From: an uncultured Lachnoclostridium sp.
GTDB taxonomy: Bacteria; Bacillota; Clostridia; Lachnospirales; Lachnospiraceae
DNA: 12,576 bases
Direction of reading: 5' to 3'
Assembly: GCA_902464595.1 (NCBI GenBank)
Contig: CABQJX010000080.1
Location: forward strand, 1-12,576
The stretch's first letter is position 1, and each line of letters starts with the position of its first letter. Below, piece by piece: positions 6,817-12,576 of the stretch. Under the pieces are notes generated by a model, which had not been told where the DNA came from, made no database searches, and was given only the letters and a program-made list of their open reading frames with translations. The position numbers were made by a program, and so were the translations under genes.

Positions 6817-7836
6817 CTACATTTCCCCCTCATTTGCCTCCTCCCGGCAGATCTCCTCTCCTGCCTGCTGCTCCAATACTGCCAGCTCCATAACAGCCTG
6901 GGGATAATTGACTGAAAGCCGGATATATTTCCCCTTCTCCTTTGCCATCCGGGAGGTAAGAGTAACAATCTGTTCCAATACCTCCCGGGTCAGGTATCCC
7001 CCTCTCCAATGGAACACAAAATAGGGCTGCTTCTTTCTCAGAACCGCTTGAAACCGTCCCTCCACATCGGAAAGCTTCGTGAGAGACAGCCGTTTTTCTT
7101 TGTAGTAAAAGAGGCTGCTGTCCCCACAGGCAGGCATTGGGTAAACTAGTGGCTGATGATCCCTGAAAATGGCTTTGTCGTCCAGATTATAATAGTCGAA
7201 CCGCTTTTCTCCATATCTCCCCAGGGAATTATCAAACGTAGCGTCCAAATGATACCAGACGTTTTTTAATTTCACCAGATTCCAGGCATGGCGGTACTTA
7301 ATCCCCTTCTCAGGATTGGAATGGCTGAGAGCGATCACACTCTCCACTCCCAGGCGGTCTAATAACAGCTTCACTGTCTTTGCAATCCCCTCGCAAACCC
7401 CAATTCCCTGCTGGAGGGGGCCAATGATCTCATGGGAGTACTGCTTTTTTAACTTATCATACACCACATTTGAGCAGATAAAGTCATGGACATAAGCCTC
7501 CTTTTCCTCTGGCTTTTTGTCCATAGCCGGGCGGATCAGACGGGTGATGCGGCTTTCCAAAGCTGCCTTCATCTCCTTGATCTTTTTCTTTTCAAACATA
7601 TAATCGGGAATCATCTGGATATAATTAGAAGCCTCCGAAAATCGGTAGTGAAACCCCTCTACATAAAAAATAGAGGGATCGTCCAAACGGAGCCGGAAAA
7701 AAACCTCTGACAGCGCTCTCCCCTCTAATCTTGGAACCGGAAATTCAGGAGCCATTGACTCCAGTCCCTCTTTCATGGCCCGATAAGCCGCCTGCTCATT
7801 CTTATCCATATGCTGATAATAATATCCCTGCTTCAT
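6817..7836 (-). CDS. Transglutaminase-superfamily protein, cytoplasmic, function unknown
   Basis: A 339-aa protein with a central transglutaminase-like (papain-fold) domain at about residues 110-205. The three catalytic motifs are present in order: GVCEGIA with C148, YRHAWN with H183 and HLDATFD with D198, so a complete Cys-His-Asp triad is likely. There is no signal peptide, lipobox or membrane segment, which places it in the cytoplasm, whereas many bacterial members of this fold are secreted or anchored. The flanking regions (1-105 and 210-339) are not recognised; the last part is charged and helical-looking. The start ATG has GGAGG eight bases upstream. It follows murA after a terminator hairpin, and its own promoter was not found. 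It may be a protease, amidase or cross-linking enzyme; no specific substrate can be assigned. Confidence 0.85.
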   Translation of the reverse strand: MKQGYYYQHMDKNEQAAYRAMKEGLESMAPEFPVPRLEGRALSEVFFRLRLDDPSIFYVEGFHYRFSEASNYIQMIPDYMFEKKKIKEMKAALESRITRLIRPAMDKKPEEKEAYVHDFICSNVVYDKLKKQYSHEIIGPLQQGIGVCEGIAKTVKLLLDRLGVESVIALSHSNPEKGIKYRHAWNLVKLKNVWYHLDATFDNSLGRYGEKRFDYYNLDDKAIFRDHQPLVYPMPACGDSSLFYYKEKRLSLTKLSDVEGRFQAVLRKKQPYFVFHWRGGYLTREVLEQIVTLTSRMAKEKGKYIRLSVNYPQAVMELAVLEQQAGEEICREEANEGEM

Positions 7837-7880
7837 CAGCTGTCCTCCTTGATCTTCCTCTTTTGAATCCTAAAATACAA

Positions 7881-7911
7881 GCAAAAAGGCAGAAGCCATG
7901 TGCCTTTTTGC
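7881..7911 (-). terminator. Intrinsic terminator after murA
   Basis: A perfect 11-bp stem, GCAAAAAGGCA against TGCCTTTTTGC with a 9-nt loop, stands 39 bases past the murA stop codon. On the minus strand it is followed by TTGTATTTTAGG, and the stem itself ends in a run of T. It should end or attenuate the murA transcript before the transglutaminase-like gene. Confidence 0.75.
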
Positions 7912-7949
7912 GCACGCTCCTGCCTCGCAGATCATCTTTTACATTTTCA

Positions 7950-9242
7950 TTATCCTACCCGCAGCTTAAACTTCTGGACTTCCCGTTCAGAATCTACCCG
8001 CTCGATCATAGCTCCTAAGCCCTGAAGCTTCTCCTCAAAGCACTCATAACCTCTCTGGATATAACCGATCTCATCAACCACTGTATATCCCTCTGCGGCC
8101 AGACCGGCAATGACTAACGCGGCTCCGGCTCTCAGATCAGGAGCATTGACCTGGGCCCCGGTAAGACGGTTTACGCCGTCAATGACAGCTACATTTCCCT
8201 CTACCTTAATATTGCTTCCCATCCGGGCCAGCTCATCCACATATTTGAATCTATTTTCAAAAATACTCTCAGTCACCATGCTGGTTCCCTTAGCCAAAAC
8301 CAGGGTAACCGCCATCTGAGGCTGCATATCTGTAGGGAATCCGGGATATGGCAGAGTCTTAATATCTGTATGCCTCTGCACCGGCTTTCCCACTACTCTT
8401 ACGGCATCATCAAATTCAATGACTTCGCATCCGATCTCTGTCAGCTTTGCGGAAATCGCTTCCAGATGCTTAGGGATTACATTTTTCACCATAATGTCCC
8501 CTCTAGTAGCCGCTGCCGCACACATGAATGTACCTGCTTCGATCTGATCCGGGATGATAGAATATTCCGTTCCATGAAGGCGCTCCACACCTCTGATTCG
8601 GATGGTATCCGTACCAGCTCCCTTGATGTTTGCTCCCATGCTGTTTAAAAAGTTGGCAACATCTACAATATGAGGTTCCTTAGCAGCATTCTCCAGGATC
8701 GTCTGTCCCTCTGCCAATGCCGCTGCCATCATGATGTTAATGGTAGCCCCAACCGAAACCACGTCCAGGTAAATGTGGCTGGCGACCAGATCAATAGCAT
8801 GGGCAATGACCGCCCCACGCTCAATCGTCACCTCGGCACCCAATGCGCGGAACCCTTTAATATGCTGGTCAATGGGCCTGCTTCCAATGTTGCATCCACC
8901 GGGAAGGGGAACCTGGGCGCTCTTATACTTTCCTAAAAGAGCCCCTATAAAGTAATAGGACGCGCGGATCCTGCGGATGTATTCATCATCTACGGAAACC
9001 TCTTGGATATTGCTTCCATTGATCCGCACGGTATGACGGTCAATCCGCTCTACCCTGGCCCCGATCTCCTGGATCGCCTCAAGCAGTACATTAATATCTC
9101 TCACATCAGGAAGATTATCAATTAATACATCTTCATCTGTCATAATGGAAGCAGCCAGTATTCCCAGCGCGGCATTCTTTGCTCCGCTTATGGTCACATC
9201 GCCCACCAGCGGATTTCCGCCTTTTATAATATATTGTTCCAT
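7950..9242 (-). CDS. murA: UDP-N-acetylglucosamine 1-carboxyvinyltransferase
   Basis: A 430-aa full-length MurA/EPSP-synthase-fold enzyme that transfers enolpyruvate from PEP to UDP-GlcNAc, the first committed step of peptidoglycan precursor synthesis, in the cytoplasm. The conserved SGAKNAAL motif (K22, N23) is present. The active-site Cys is C117 in LPGGCNIGSRPID, so the enzyme should be of the fosfomycin-sensitive type. PGFPTDMQPQ carries the conserved Asp, and DLRAGAALVIAGL lies near the C-terminus. The start ATG has AGAGG seven bases upstream. Clostridia often carry two murA paralogues, and which one this is cannot be told from the window. It has its own promoter about 115 bases upstream and a terminator downstream, so it is likely monocistronic. 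Confidence 0.98.
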   Translation of the reverse strand: MEQYIIKGGNPLVGDVTISGAKNAALGILAASIMTDEDVLIDNLPDVRDINVLLEAIQEIGARVERIDRHTVRINGSNIQEVSVDDEYIRRIRASYYFIGALLGKYKSAQVPLPGGCNIGSRPIDQHIKGFRALGAEVTIERGAVIAHAIDLVASHIYLDVVSVGATINIMMAAALAEGQTILENAAKEPHIVDVANFLNSMGANIKGAGTDTIRIRGVERLHGTEYSIIPDQIEAGTFMCAAAATRGDIMVKNVIPKHLEAISAKLTEIGCEVIEFDDAVRVVGKPVQRHTDIKTLPYPGFPTDMQPQMAVTLVLAKGTSMVTESIFENRFKYVDELARMGSNIKVEGNVAVIDGVNRLTGAQVNAPDLRAGAALVIAGLAAEGYTVVDEIGYIQRGYECFEEKLQGLGAMIERVDSEREVQKFKLRVG

Positions 9243-9354
9243 TCATATACCTCTGATTTTTATTTAAACAAATCTGATCAGGCTGGAACGCGAAAGGAAT
9301 CGTCTCCTCCACGGCCTAAAGAATTACTTAAATATTTGTTCATAATTTATTTAC

Positions 9355-9392
9355 ATCTGATTAGATTATACCATAAGAATCAGATTTGTAAA
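9355..9392 (-). promoter_or_regulatory. murA promoter overlapped by an inverted repeat
   Basis: On the minus strand TTTACA (plus 9387-9392), a 16-base spacer and an extended -10 TGGTATAAT (hexamer at plus 9365-9370) form a strong promoter 14 bases past the stop codon of the 826-aa gene. A perfect 8-bp inverted repeat, ATCTGATT (9355-9362) / AATCAGAT (9378-9385), brackets the -10 and covers most of the spacer, the layout of an operator. ATCTGAT occurs again at 9272-9278 in the leader. The remaining leader up to murA (9243-9354) holds no gene that I could see. Confidence 0.8.
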
Positions 9393-9405
9393 GTAAAACG
9401 CTGTC

Positions 9406-11886
9406 TTACTCCACGCGCAGTGCACAGATAAAGTCGTTTTGAAGCTTCCTGAAATACTCAGCTGCATCATTCAATCCCATTTTCCAGGTCTCCTGGGTTT
9501 CAGGGTCATAAAATGTAACATTATATTGATCATAGCCGGATAAAAGCACATACTGTCCCGTCTCCACGCCGACATAGGCGATCACGGGAATCCCCTTATC
9601 AATATAATAAAGCATCTGATTCAGGCTGCACCCGCCGGCATCCATCATAATAAGCCCGTCTTCATAGACACAGCTTCCCTCAAAGGAGTCCAGATATTTT
9701 GTCATCTGCCTGGCCTCCTCCACTGGCGATTTGATCGTTCGGATAGGGCTGCGGTTGATGCGATCCCACACAATATGCTGGTGATGATCCGTCACATACC
9801 CCATAGCGTCATAAGCCATCTGCACTGCCTGACTGAAGCTTCTGGACGCTCCCAGATAGCGGCCTCCGCCGTAAGCATAAAAGATCAGCACATCTTCTAT
9901 CTGAGAAGCCGGATTTACGTCCAAAACGCTTGTATTTTCATAGGAAAATGCCTTAGGCGCAGATACCCGCAGTTTATCCCCTAAAATCTCTACGGGAGAT
10001 TGGACAAAGTAGATTTTTCCCTTTTCCTGGGAGGACTGCCAGCCAATTCCCTCCAGCGGATCTGCCTCTACTTTCTGATTGCACACAATGGTATCTTCAT
10101 TTTCGTACACATACTGGCCATCTCCCAAAGGCAGAAGGCATTTTAGATGGATCCTTCCGTCCTGAGTCTGCACATCTGTGATATATCTTCCGTCTTTTCT
10201 GTATTCACTCTCTACATTCATCTGGGGATCTACAATATACATGGCGTACATAGGCATGTCCTTCAGACGGCCATTGACCATCCACTGATCGCTGGCATTG
10301 CTCAGTCCATAGATCAAATCATCCCCCACAAATCCGAGGACCCGGACATAATCCCCTTCCTTTCCCACAATCTCCTGTTTCAGGGAAGTATGGAAGTCCA
10401 TCACATGGATCTTGTCTGCCTCGTAGACAGATTGGCCCTCCTGCCATGCCATCCGGCTGGAATCACTGCTGACCGCAAAACTCCCTTTCGTCAGTCCTTG
10501 TGCCACCACCAAAGACTCATTGCTCTTGAGATCGATCCCGTACACAGTCCCTCCAAGCATAAGATACATCATTTCCGTATCGCTGAGATAGGATAATGTC
10601 TCCACATCCTCCCTGATCTGTTCATAAGATTGGGAAGATGGAAGGAAAAACCGTTCCTGGACTGTATTTTGCGCTCTGTCATACCGATAGCAGACAGCTC
10701 CCATGGATCCCTCGTATTTTCCCCGGTTCATATATCCATATACCAAAAAATCTACGGATCCATCATCCCGGACAGACAATATTTTCACATCGTGCTTCCC
10801 ATATCCACTCCGGATCCCGTCATCCTTACTGCTCCGAAAAGAAAAGAGGCATATGGCAGATTTATTTTCATGATCGTAATACCACAGATCACTGTCTGCC
10901 TTGAAAGCTAAAAATTGGGAAGAAGGACTTTTCTTTGCACTTACCTTGTCATCTCTGGTAATTCCCAGCATAATCTTTTTTCCTGAGAACGCCTCTCTGC
11001 GGCCCTCAAAAATCTCATCGGCATTCCTCTCATAATTCATGAGATAGATTCGCTGCTCATTCCACTTCATAGTGAAATTATCCTCTGCATCCACCAAGAA
11101 CTGGCCGCCGTCTGATTCGTTGACAGCTACCTGATAACGGATCTGGATCTGCCCCATAATCCCGTCATACTCCTGCAGCGTGACCTGAGGCTCTCCTACC
11201 ATCTCCACGTCCAGCCCGTCCCATGTCAGATGGCGGAAGCTGGCCCGGATCGTCACATGGCCCAGAGAACTGTTATCCTCTGTATCATTGGTTTCCAGAT
11301 AAGACACCAGATCCTTTGCCTGATCATAGTCCAGACTCTTTCTGGTAAATGTTTCCGCCAGATTCACCATCTCCAAAGCATTCTGGCTGTCAGGCCACAT
11401 GATCCTTGTATAATAGTTAATACTCTTTTCTCCGGTAGACAGGGTAAGGGTCAGAAGATACGTTTCATTCCGTTTGATCAAATTCTGGATCGGAAGAACG
11501 GCCCGGATACTCCCCTCCTCCTCTGTCCAATTTTCCACTTCTGTCCGCTCCACCAAACGGTCTAGGGTCAGATTCCTGATCTCATAGCTGAGTCCGGTCA
11601 CATGATTACCATATTTTTCCACTCTAACATTCAATCCCCGCTCCTCAGGCAGTATGGAAATGCTGTCCCTTGCAGCCTGATTTCCCATATCCTGGAGATA
11701 CCCTCTAAGACAGTTAATCTCCCGGCCTCCCAGATCCGTGTATACAACGGGGAGCGTCGGCTCCTCCATTGAGGTATAAATGGCAGTCTCCTTTTCCATG
11801 GTATTCTGGGCTCCCACAAAGTAAACCACCAAAGCCGCTGCAAAGATCAAGAATAAAATCCCTGCTTTTTGAACTATTTTCTTCAT
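9406..11886 (-). CDS. Large anchored protein with propeller-like middle and degenerate C39-peptidase-like C-terminal domain
   Basis: An 826-aa protein of unknown function. Residues 5-25 form one hydrophobic segment after a KK-rich start, with no lipobox, so it is likely a signal anchor with the rest outside the membrane. Residues 45-310 look like beta-rich extracellular domains. Residues 310-660 contain repeated strand-turn segments with FAVSSDSSRMAW-like wording reminiscent of TolB/WD-type propellers. The last part (about 665-826) resembles the C39-like papain fold: GCSLNQMLYYIDKGIPVIAYVG followed by YVLLSGYD and FYDPETQETW. The His normally before VVLxGYD reads Gln (Q778), and no CGP-type active-site Cys is seen near 675-690, so it is probably not catalytic. 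The start ATG has AGGA about 10 bases upstream. Domain assignments are by eye; the reading frame and its length are certain. Confidence 0.88.
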   Translation of the reverse strand: MKKIVQKAGILFLIFAAALVVYFVGAQNTMEKETAIYTSMEEPTLPVVYTDLGGREINCLRGYLQDMGNQAARDSISILPEERGLNVRVEKYGNHVTGLSYEIRNLTLDRLVERTEVENWTEEEGSIRAVLPIQNLIKRNETYLLTLTLSTGEKSINYYTRIMWPDSQNALEMVNLAETFTRKSLDYDQAKDLVSYLETNDTEDNSSLGHVTIRASFRHLTWDGLDVEMVGEPQVTLQEYDGIMGQIQIRYQVAVNESDGGQFLVDAEDNFTMKWNEQRIYLMNYERNADEIFEGRREAFSGKKIMLGITRDDKVSAKKSPSSQFLAFKADSDLWYYDHENKSAICLFSFRSSKDDGIRSGYGKHDVKILSVRDDGSVDFLVYGYMNRGKYEGSMGAVCYRYDRAQNTVQERFFLPSSQSYEQIREDVETLSYLSDTEMMYLMLGGTVYGIDLKSNESLVVAQGLTKGSFAVSSDSSRMAWQEGQSVYEADKIHVMDFHTSLKQEIVGKEGDYVRVLGFVGDDLIYGLSNASDQWMVNGRLKDMPMYAMYIVDPQMNVESEYRKDGRYITDVQTQDGRIHLKCLLPLGDGQYVYENEDTIVCNQKVEADPLEGIGWQSSQEKGKIYFVQSPVEILGDKLRVSAPKAFSYENTSVLDVNPASQIEDVLIFYAYGGGRYLGASRSFSQAVQMAYDAMGYVTDHHQHIVWDRINRSPIRTIKSPVEEARQMTKYLDSFEGSCVYEDGLIMMDAGGCSLNQMLYYIDKGIPVIAYVGVETGQYVLLSGYDQYNVTFYDPETQETWKMGLNDAAEYFRKLQNDFICALRVE

Positions 11887-11920
11887 GTATGTTCCATCCT
11901 ATCGTTCTCTTGCTTTTCCC

Positions 11921-11950
11921 TATTCTACAGTATTCTACAACATCTACAGC
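11921..11950. repeat. Three tandem 10-bp repeats in the leader of the 826-aa gene
   Basis: The plus strand reads tattctacag, tattctacaa, catctacagc back to back; on the minus strand this gives three TGTAGAT/TGTAGAAT words at exact 10-base spacing. They lie 35-64 bases before the start codon at 11886. Spacing of one helical turn suits cooperative protein binding, and two of the copies contain TAGAAT, a possible -10 hexamer, though no fitting -35 was found. Confidence 0.6.
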
Positions 11951-12020
11951 AGATACTCCCGATTTTAACAGCAGAAAAGAATCGCTGATTTCCACTGCAA
12001 AATGCAGAGGTTCAAGGCTC

Positions 12021-12074
12021 TAGCCCCTTTTCTCCTGTTAGGAAGCAAAAGAAAGGGGCTATTCTTTTTATTTT
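12021..12074 (+). terminator. Strong GC hairpin with plus-strand T-tract and no matching gene
   Basis: TAGCCCCTTT (12021-12030) pairs perfectly with AAAGGGGCTA (12052-12061), and the plus strand continues TTCTTTTTATTTT (12062-12074), a textbook intrinsic terminator. No plus-strand gene precedes it, and the minus strand has no T-tract. Alternatively it is a 5' leader hairpin of the minus-strand transcript starting near 12063 from the promoter at 12070-12098. A smaller hairpin, CTGCA/TGCAG, lies at 11995-12007. Confidence 0.65.
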
Positions 12075-12098
12075 ATGATACCAGGGTCAAAAGGTCAA
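12070..12098 (-). promoter_or_regulatory. Promoter-like sequence at the left end of the structured element
   Basis: On the minus strand TTGACC (plus 12093-12098) is followed after exactly 17 bases by TAAAAT (plus 12070-12075), each matching five of six consensus bases. It points at the 826-aa gene 185 bases away, and its -35 overlaps the terminal repeat of the element at 12083-12272. The predicted start near 12063 would place the 12021-12061 hairpin at the very 5' end of the mRNA. Confidence 0.6.
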
Positions 12099-12272
12099 TC
12101 AATCCGGCGCAAGCTTGCTTGCAGGAAGAGGTTTGAACTTGAGACCTGCCAAAACACCGAAAAGCAGCCATTTTTCGTAGAAAAATGAACGGATTTGAGG
12201 TGTTTTGAGGATTGCGAAAGCACATCGTGGGGAGCAATCCGGCAGCAGAGGGGTCAAAAACCGTTTGACCCC
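12083..12272. repeat. Highly structured intergenic element with terminal inverted repeats (possible ncRNA or mobile palindromic element)
   Basis: AGGGTCAAAAGGT (12083-12095) matches the reverse complement of ACCGTTTGACCCC (12260-12272) at 11 of 13 positions. Inside are several perfect stems: AAAACACC/GGTGTTTT (12151-12158/12199-12206) enclosing CATTTTT/AAAAATG (12169-12175/12181-12187); GGATTGC/GCAATCC (12209-12215/12234-12240); and CTGCC/GGCAG (12146-12150/12241-12245) closing both as a multibranch. A 3' hairpin GGGGTCAAA/TTTGACCCC (12250-12258/12264-12272) is also perfect. A GCAAGC/GCTTGC palindrome lies at 12109-12122. No reading frame of note covers it. It could be a noncoding RNA, a non-autonomous palindromic repeat, or both; I cannot name a family, and I saw no target-site duplication. 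Confidence 0.75.
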
Positions 12273-12365
12273 AACATCATTTTATATAATATCCATTAAA
12301 ACTACAACTTAATCTTTTCGTAATTTTTTCTAAAAGGCAGATGGAACTGATGATTCCTGAGACTG

Positions 12366-12576
12366 TCAGCATCTCCCAGCTGCGCATCTCCTCTGATACA
12401 TTTCATTCAACAAAAGAACTTGGATCAGATCTCTAAGCCAAGATGGCTCAGATCCCGAAGGGAATATGGGGTGAGGCGGACGTACCGGCCCGGGATCCGG
12501 CTGAGATGGATACGGTGGACGGGGCGGACGCACTGGCCCGGGGCCTGGCTGGGGTGTATACGGTGGACGAGGCGGG
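12366..12576 (-). CDS. 3' end of a proline-rich repeat protein gene, cut by the window edge
   Basis: The minus strand has an open frame from the right edge to a TGA at 12366-12368, giving the last 69 residues. The first 40 or so are almost two copies of a 16-residue unit RPPRPPYxxQPxPGPV, encoded by a 48-bp DNA repeat, followed by a degenerate RPPHPIFP. The C-terminus changes to a short amphipathic or hydrophobic segment (SWLRDLIQVLLLNEMYQRR) and a Cys-containing tail AAGRC. The frame is locally GC-rich compared with its surroundings, as expected for Pro/Gly/Arg codons. The start lies outside the window. Such low-complexity proteins in spore-forming Clostridia are often surface or spore-coat related, but nothing here proves it. 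Confidence 0.65.
   Translation of the reverse strand, partial: PPRPPYTPQPGPGPVRPPRPPYPSQPDPGPVRPPHPIFPSGSEPSWLRDLIQVLLLNEMYQRRCAAGRC

Noticed and set aside
10147..10596. Plus-strand open frame of 149 codons opposite the 826-aa gene
   Set aside because: His/Pro/Ile-rich composition typical of antisense reading; no domain, ribosome binding site or promoter.
11714..11995. Minus-strand frame overlapping the start of the 826-aa gene
   Set aside because: Out of frame with the real gene, GTG start without a good ribosome binding site, and Gly/Ser/Leu-rich nonsense composition after the overlap begins.
12003..12024. GGTTCAAGGC resembling a tRNA T-arm
   Set aside because: The flanking bases do not form the five-pair stem around a seven-base loop, and no anticodon arm, D-arm or acceptor stem is present; not a tRNA or an obvious attachment-site remnant.
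12060..12290. Target-site duplication flanking the structured element
   Set aside because: ATTTTAT occurs on both sides but at different distances from the ends, so a duplication cannot be claimed.
12264..12292. TTTGAC...TATAAT promoter reading rightward from the element
   Set aside because: The good -10 (12285-12290) is only 14-15 bases from the -35 words, the better-spaced TAATAT is weak, and no plus-strand gene follows; kept only as a comment on element symmetry.

Overview
The window looks like chromosome from a low-to-moderate GC Gram-positive anaerobe of the Clostridia, probably Lachnospiraceae. This rests on GGAGG-type ribosome binding sites at most genes, a SAM-I (S-box) riboswitch in front of metK, AT-rich intergenic regions with Firmicutes-type sigma-A promoters, and the protein sequences themselves. 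The family-level placement is an inference. All complete genes but one are on the minus strand; the exception is a GntR regulator at 4452-5105.

Left part (1-5210): a compact catabolic operon reads leftward from about 4190. It encodes a TRAP transporter in the order binding lipoprotein (dctP-like), small permease (dctQ-like) and large permease (dctM-like), then an enolase-superfamily (mandelate racemase/muconate lactonizing type) enzyme. A GntR/FCD repressor is divergent from it. Together they suggest import and dehydration or isomerisation of a sugar acid, with local control from a palindrome-bearing 319-bp intergenic region. A large hairpin at 5145-5208 separates gntR from the convergent metK.

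Middle part (5276-9400): metK has a complete regulatory leader: a TTGACA promoter, a SAM-I aptamer, an antiterminator and a terminator. Upstream of it lie a cytoplasmic transglutaminase-fold protein of unknown role with an intact Cys-His-Asp triad, and then murA, with its own strong promoter embedded in an inverted repeat.

Right part (9406-12576): a large anchored, probably extracytoplasmic protein (826 aa) has a propeller-like middle and a C-terminal domain resembling C39-type peptidases but apparently lacking catalytic residues. Its upstream region (11887-12365) is the most unusual part of the window. It holds three near-identical 10-bp repeats, a strong GC hairpin, and a roughly 190-bp highly structured element with terminal inverted repeats. 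The element has several perfect stems, mutually exclusive pairings, and a promoter-like sequence built into its left end that points at the 826-aa gene. At the right edge is the 3' end of a proline-rich repeat protein gene (48-bp repeat unit) that continues outside the window. No tRNA, rRNA, CRISPR array or transposase gene was seen.
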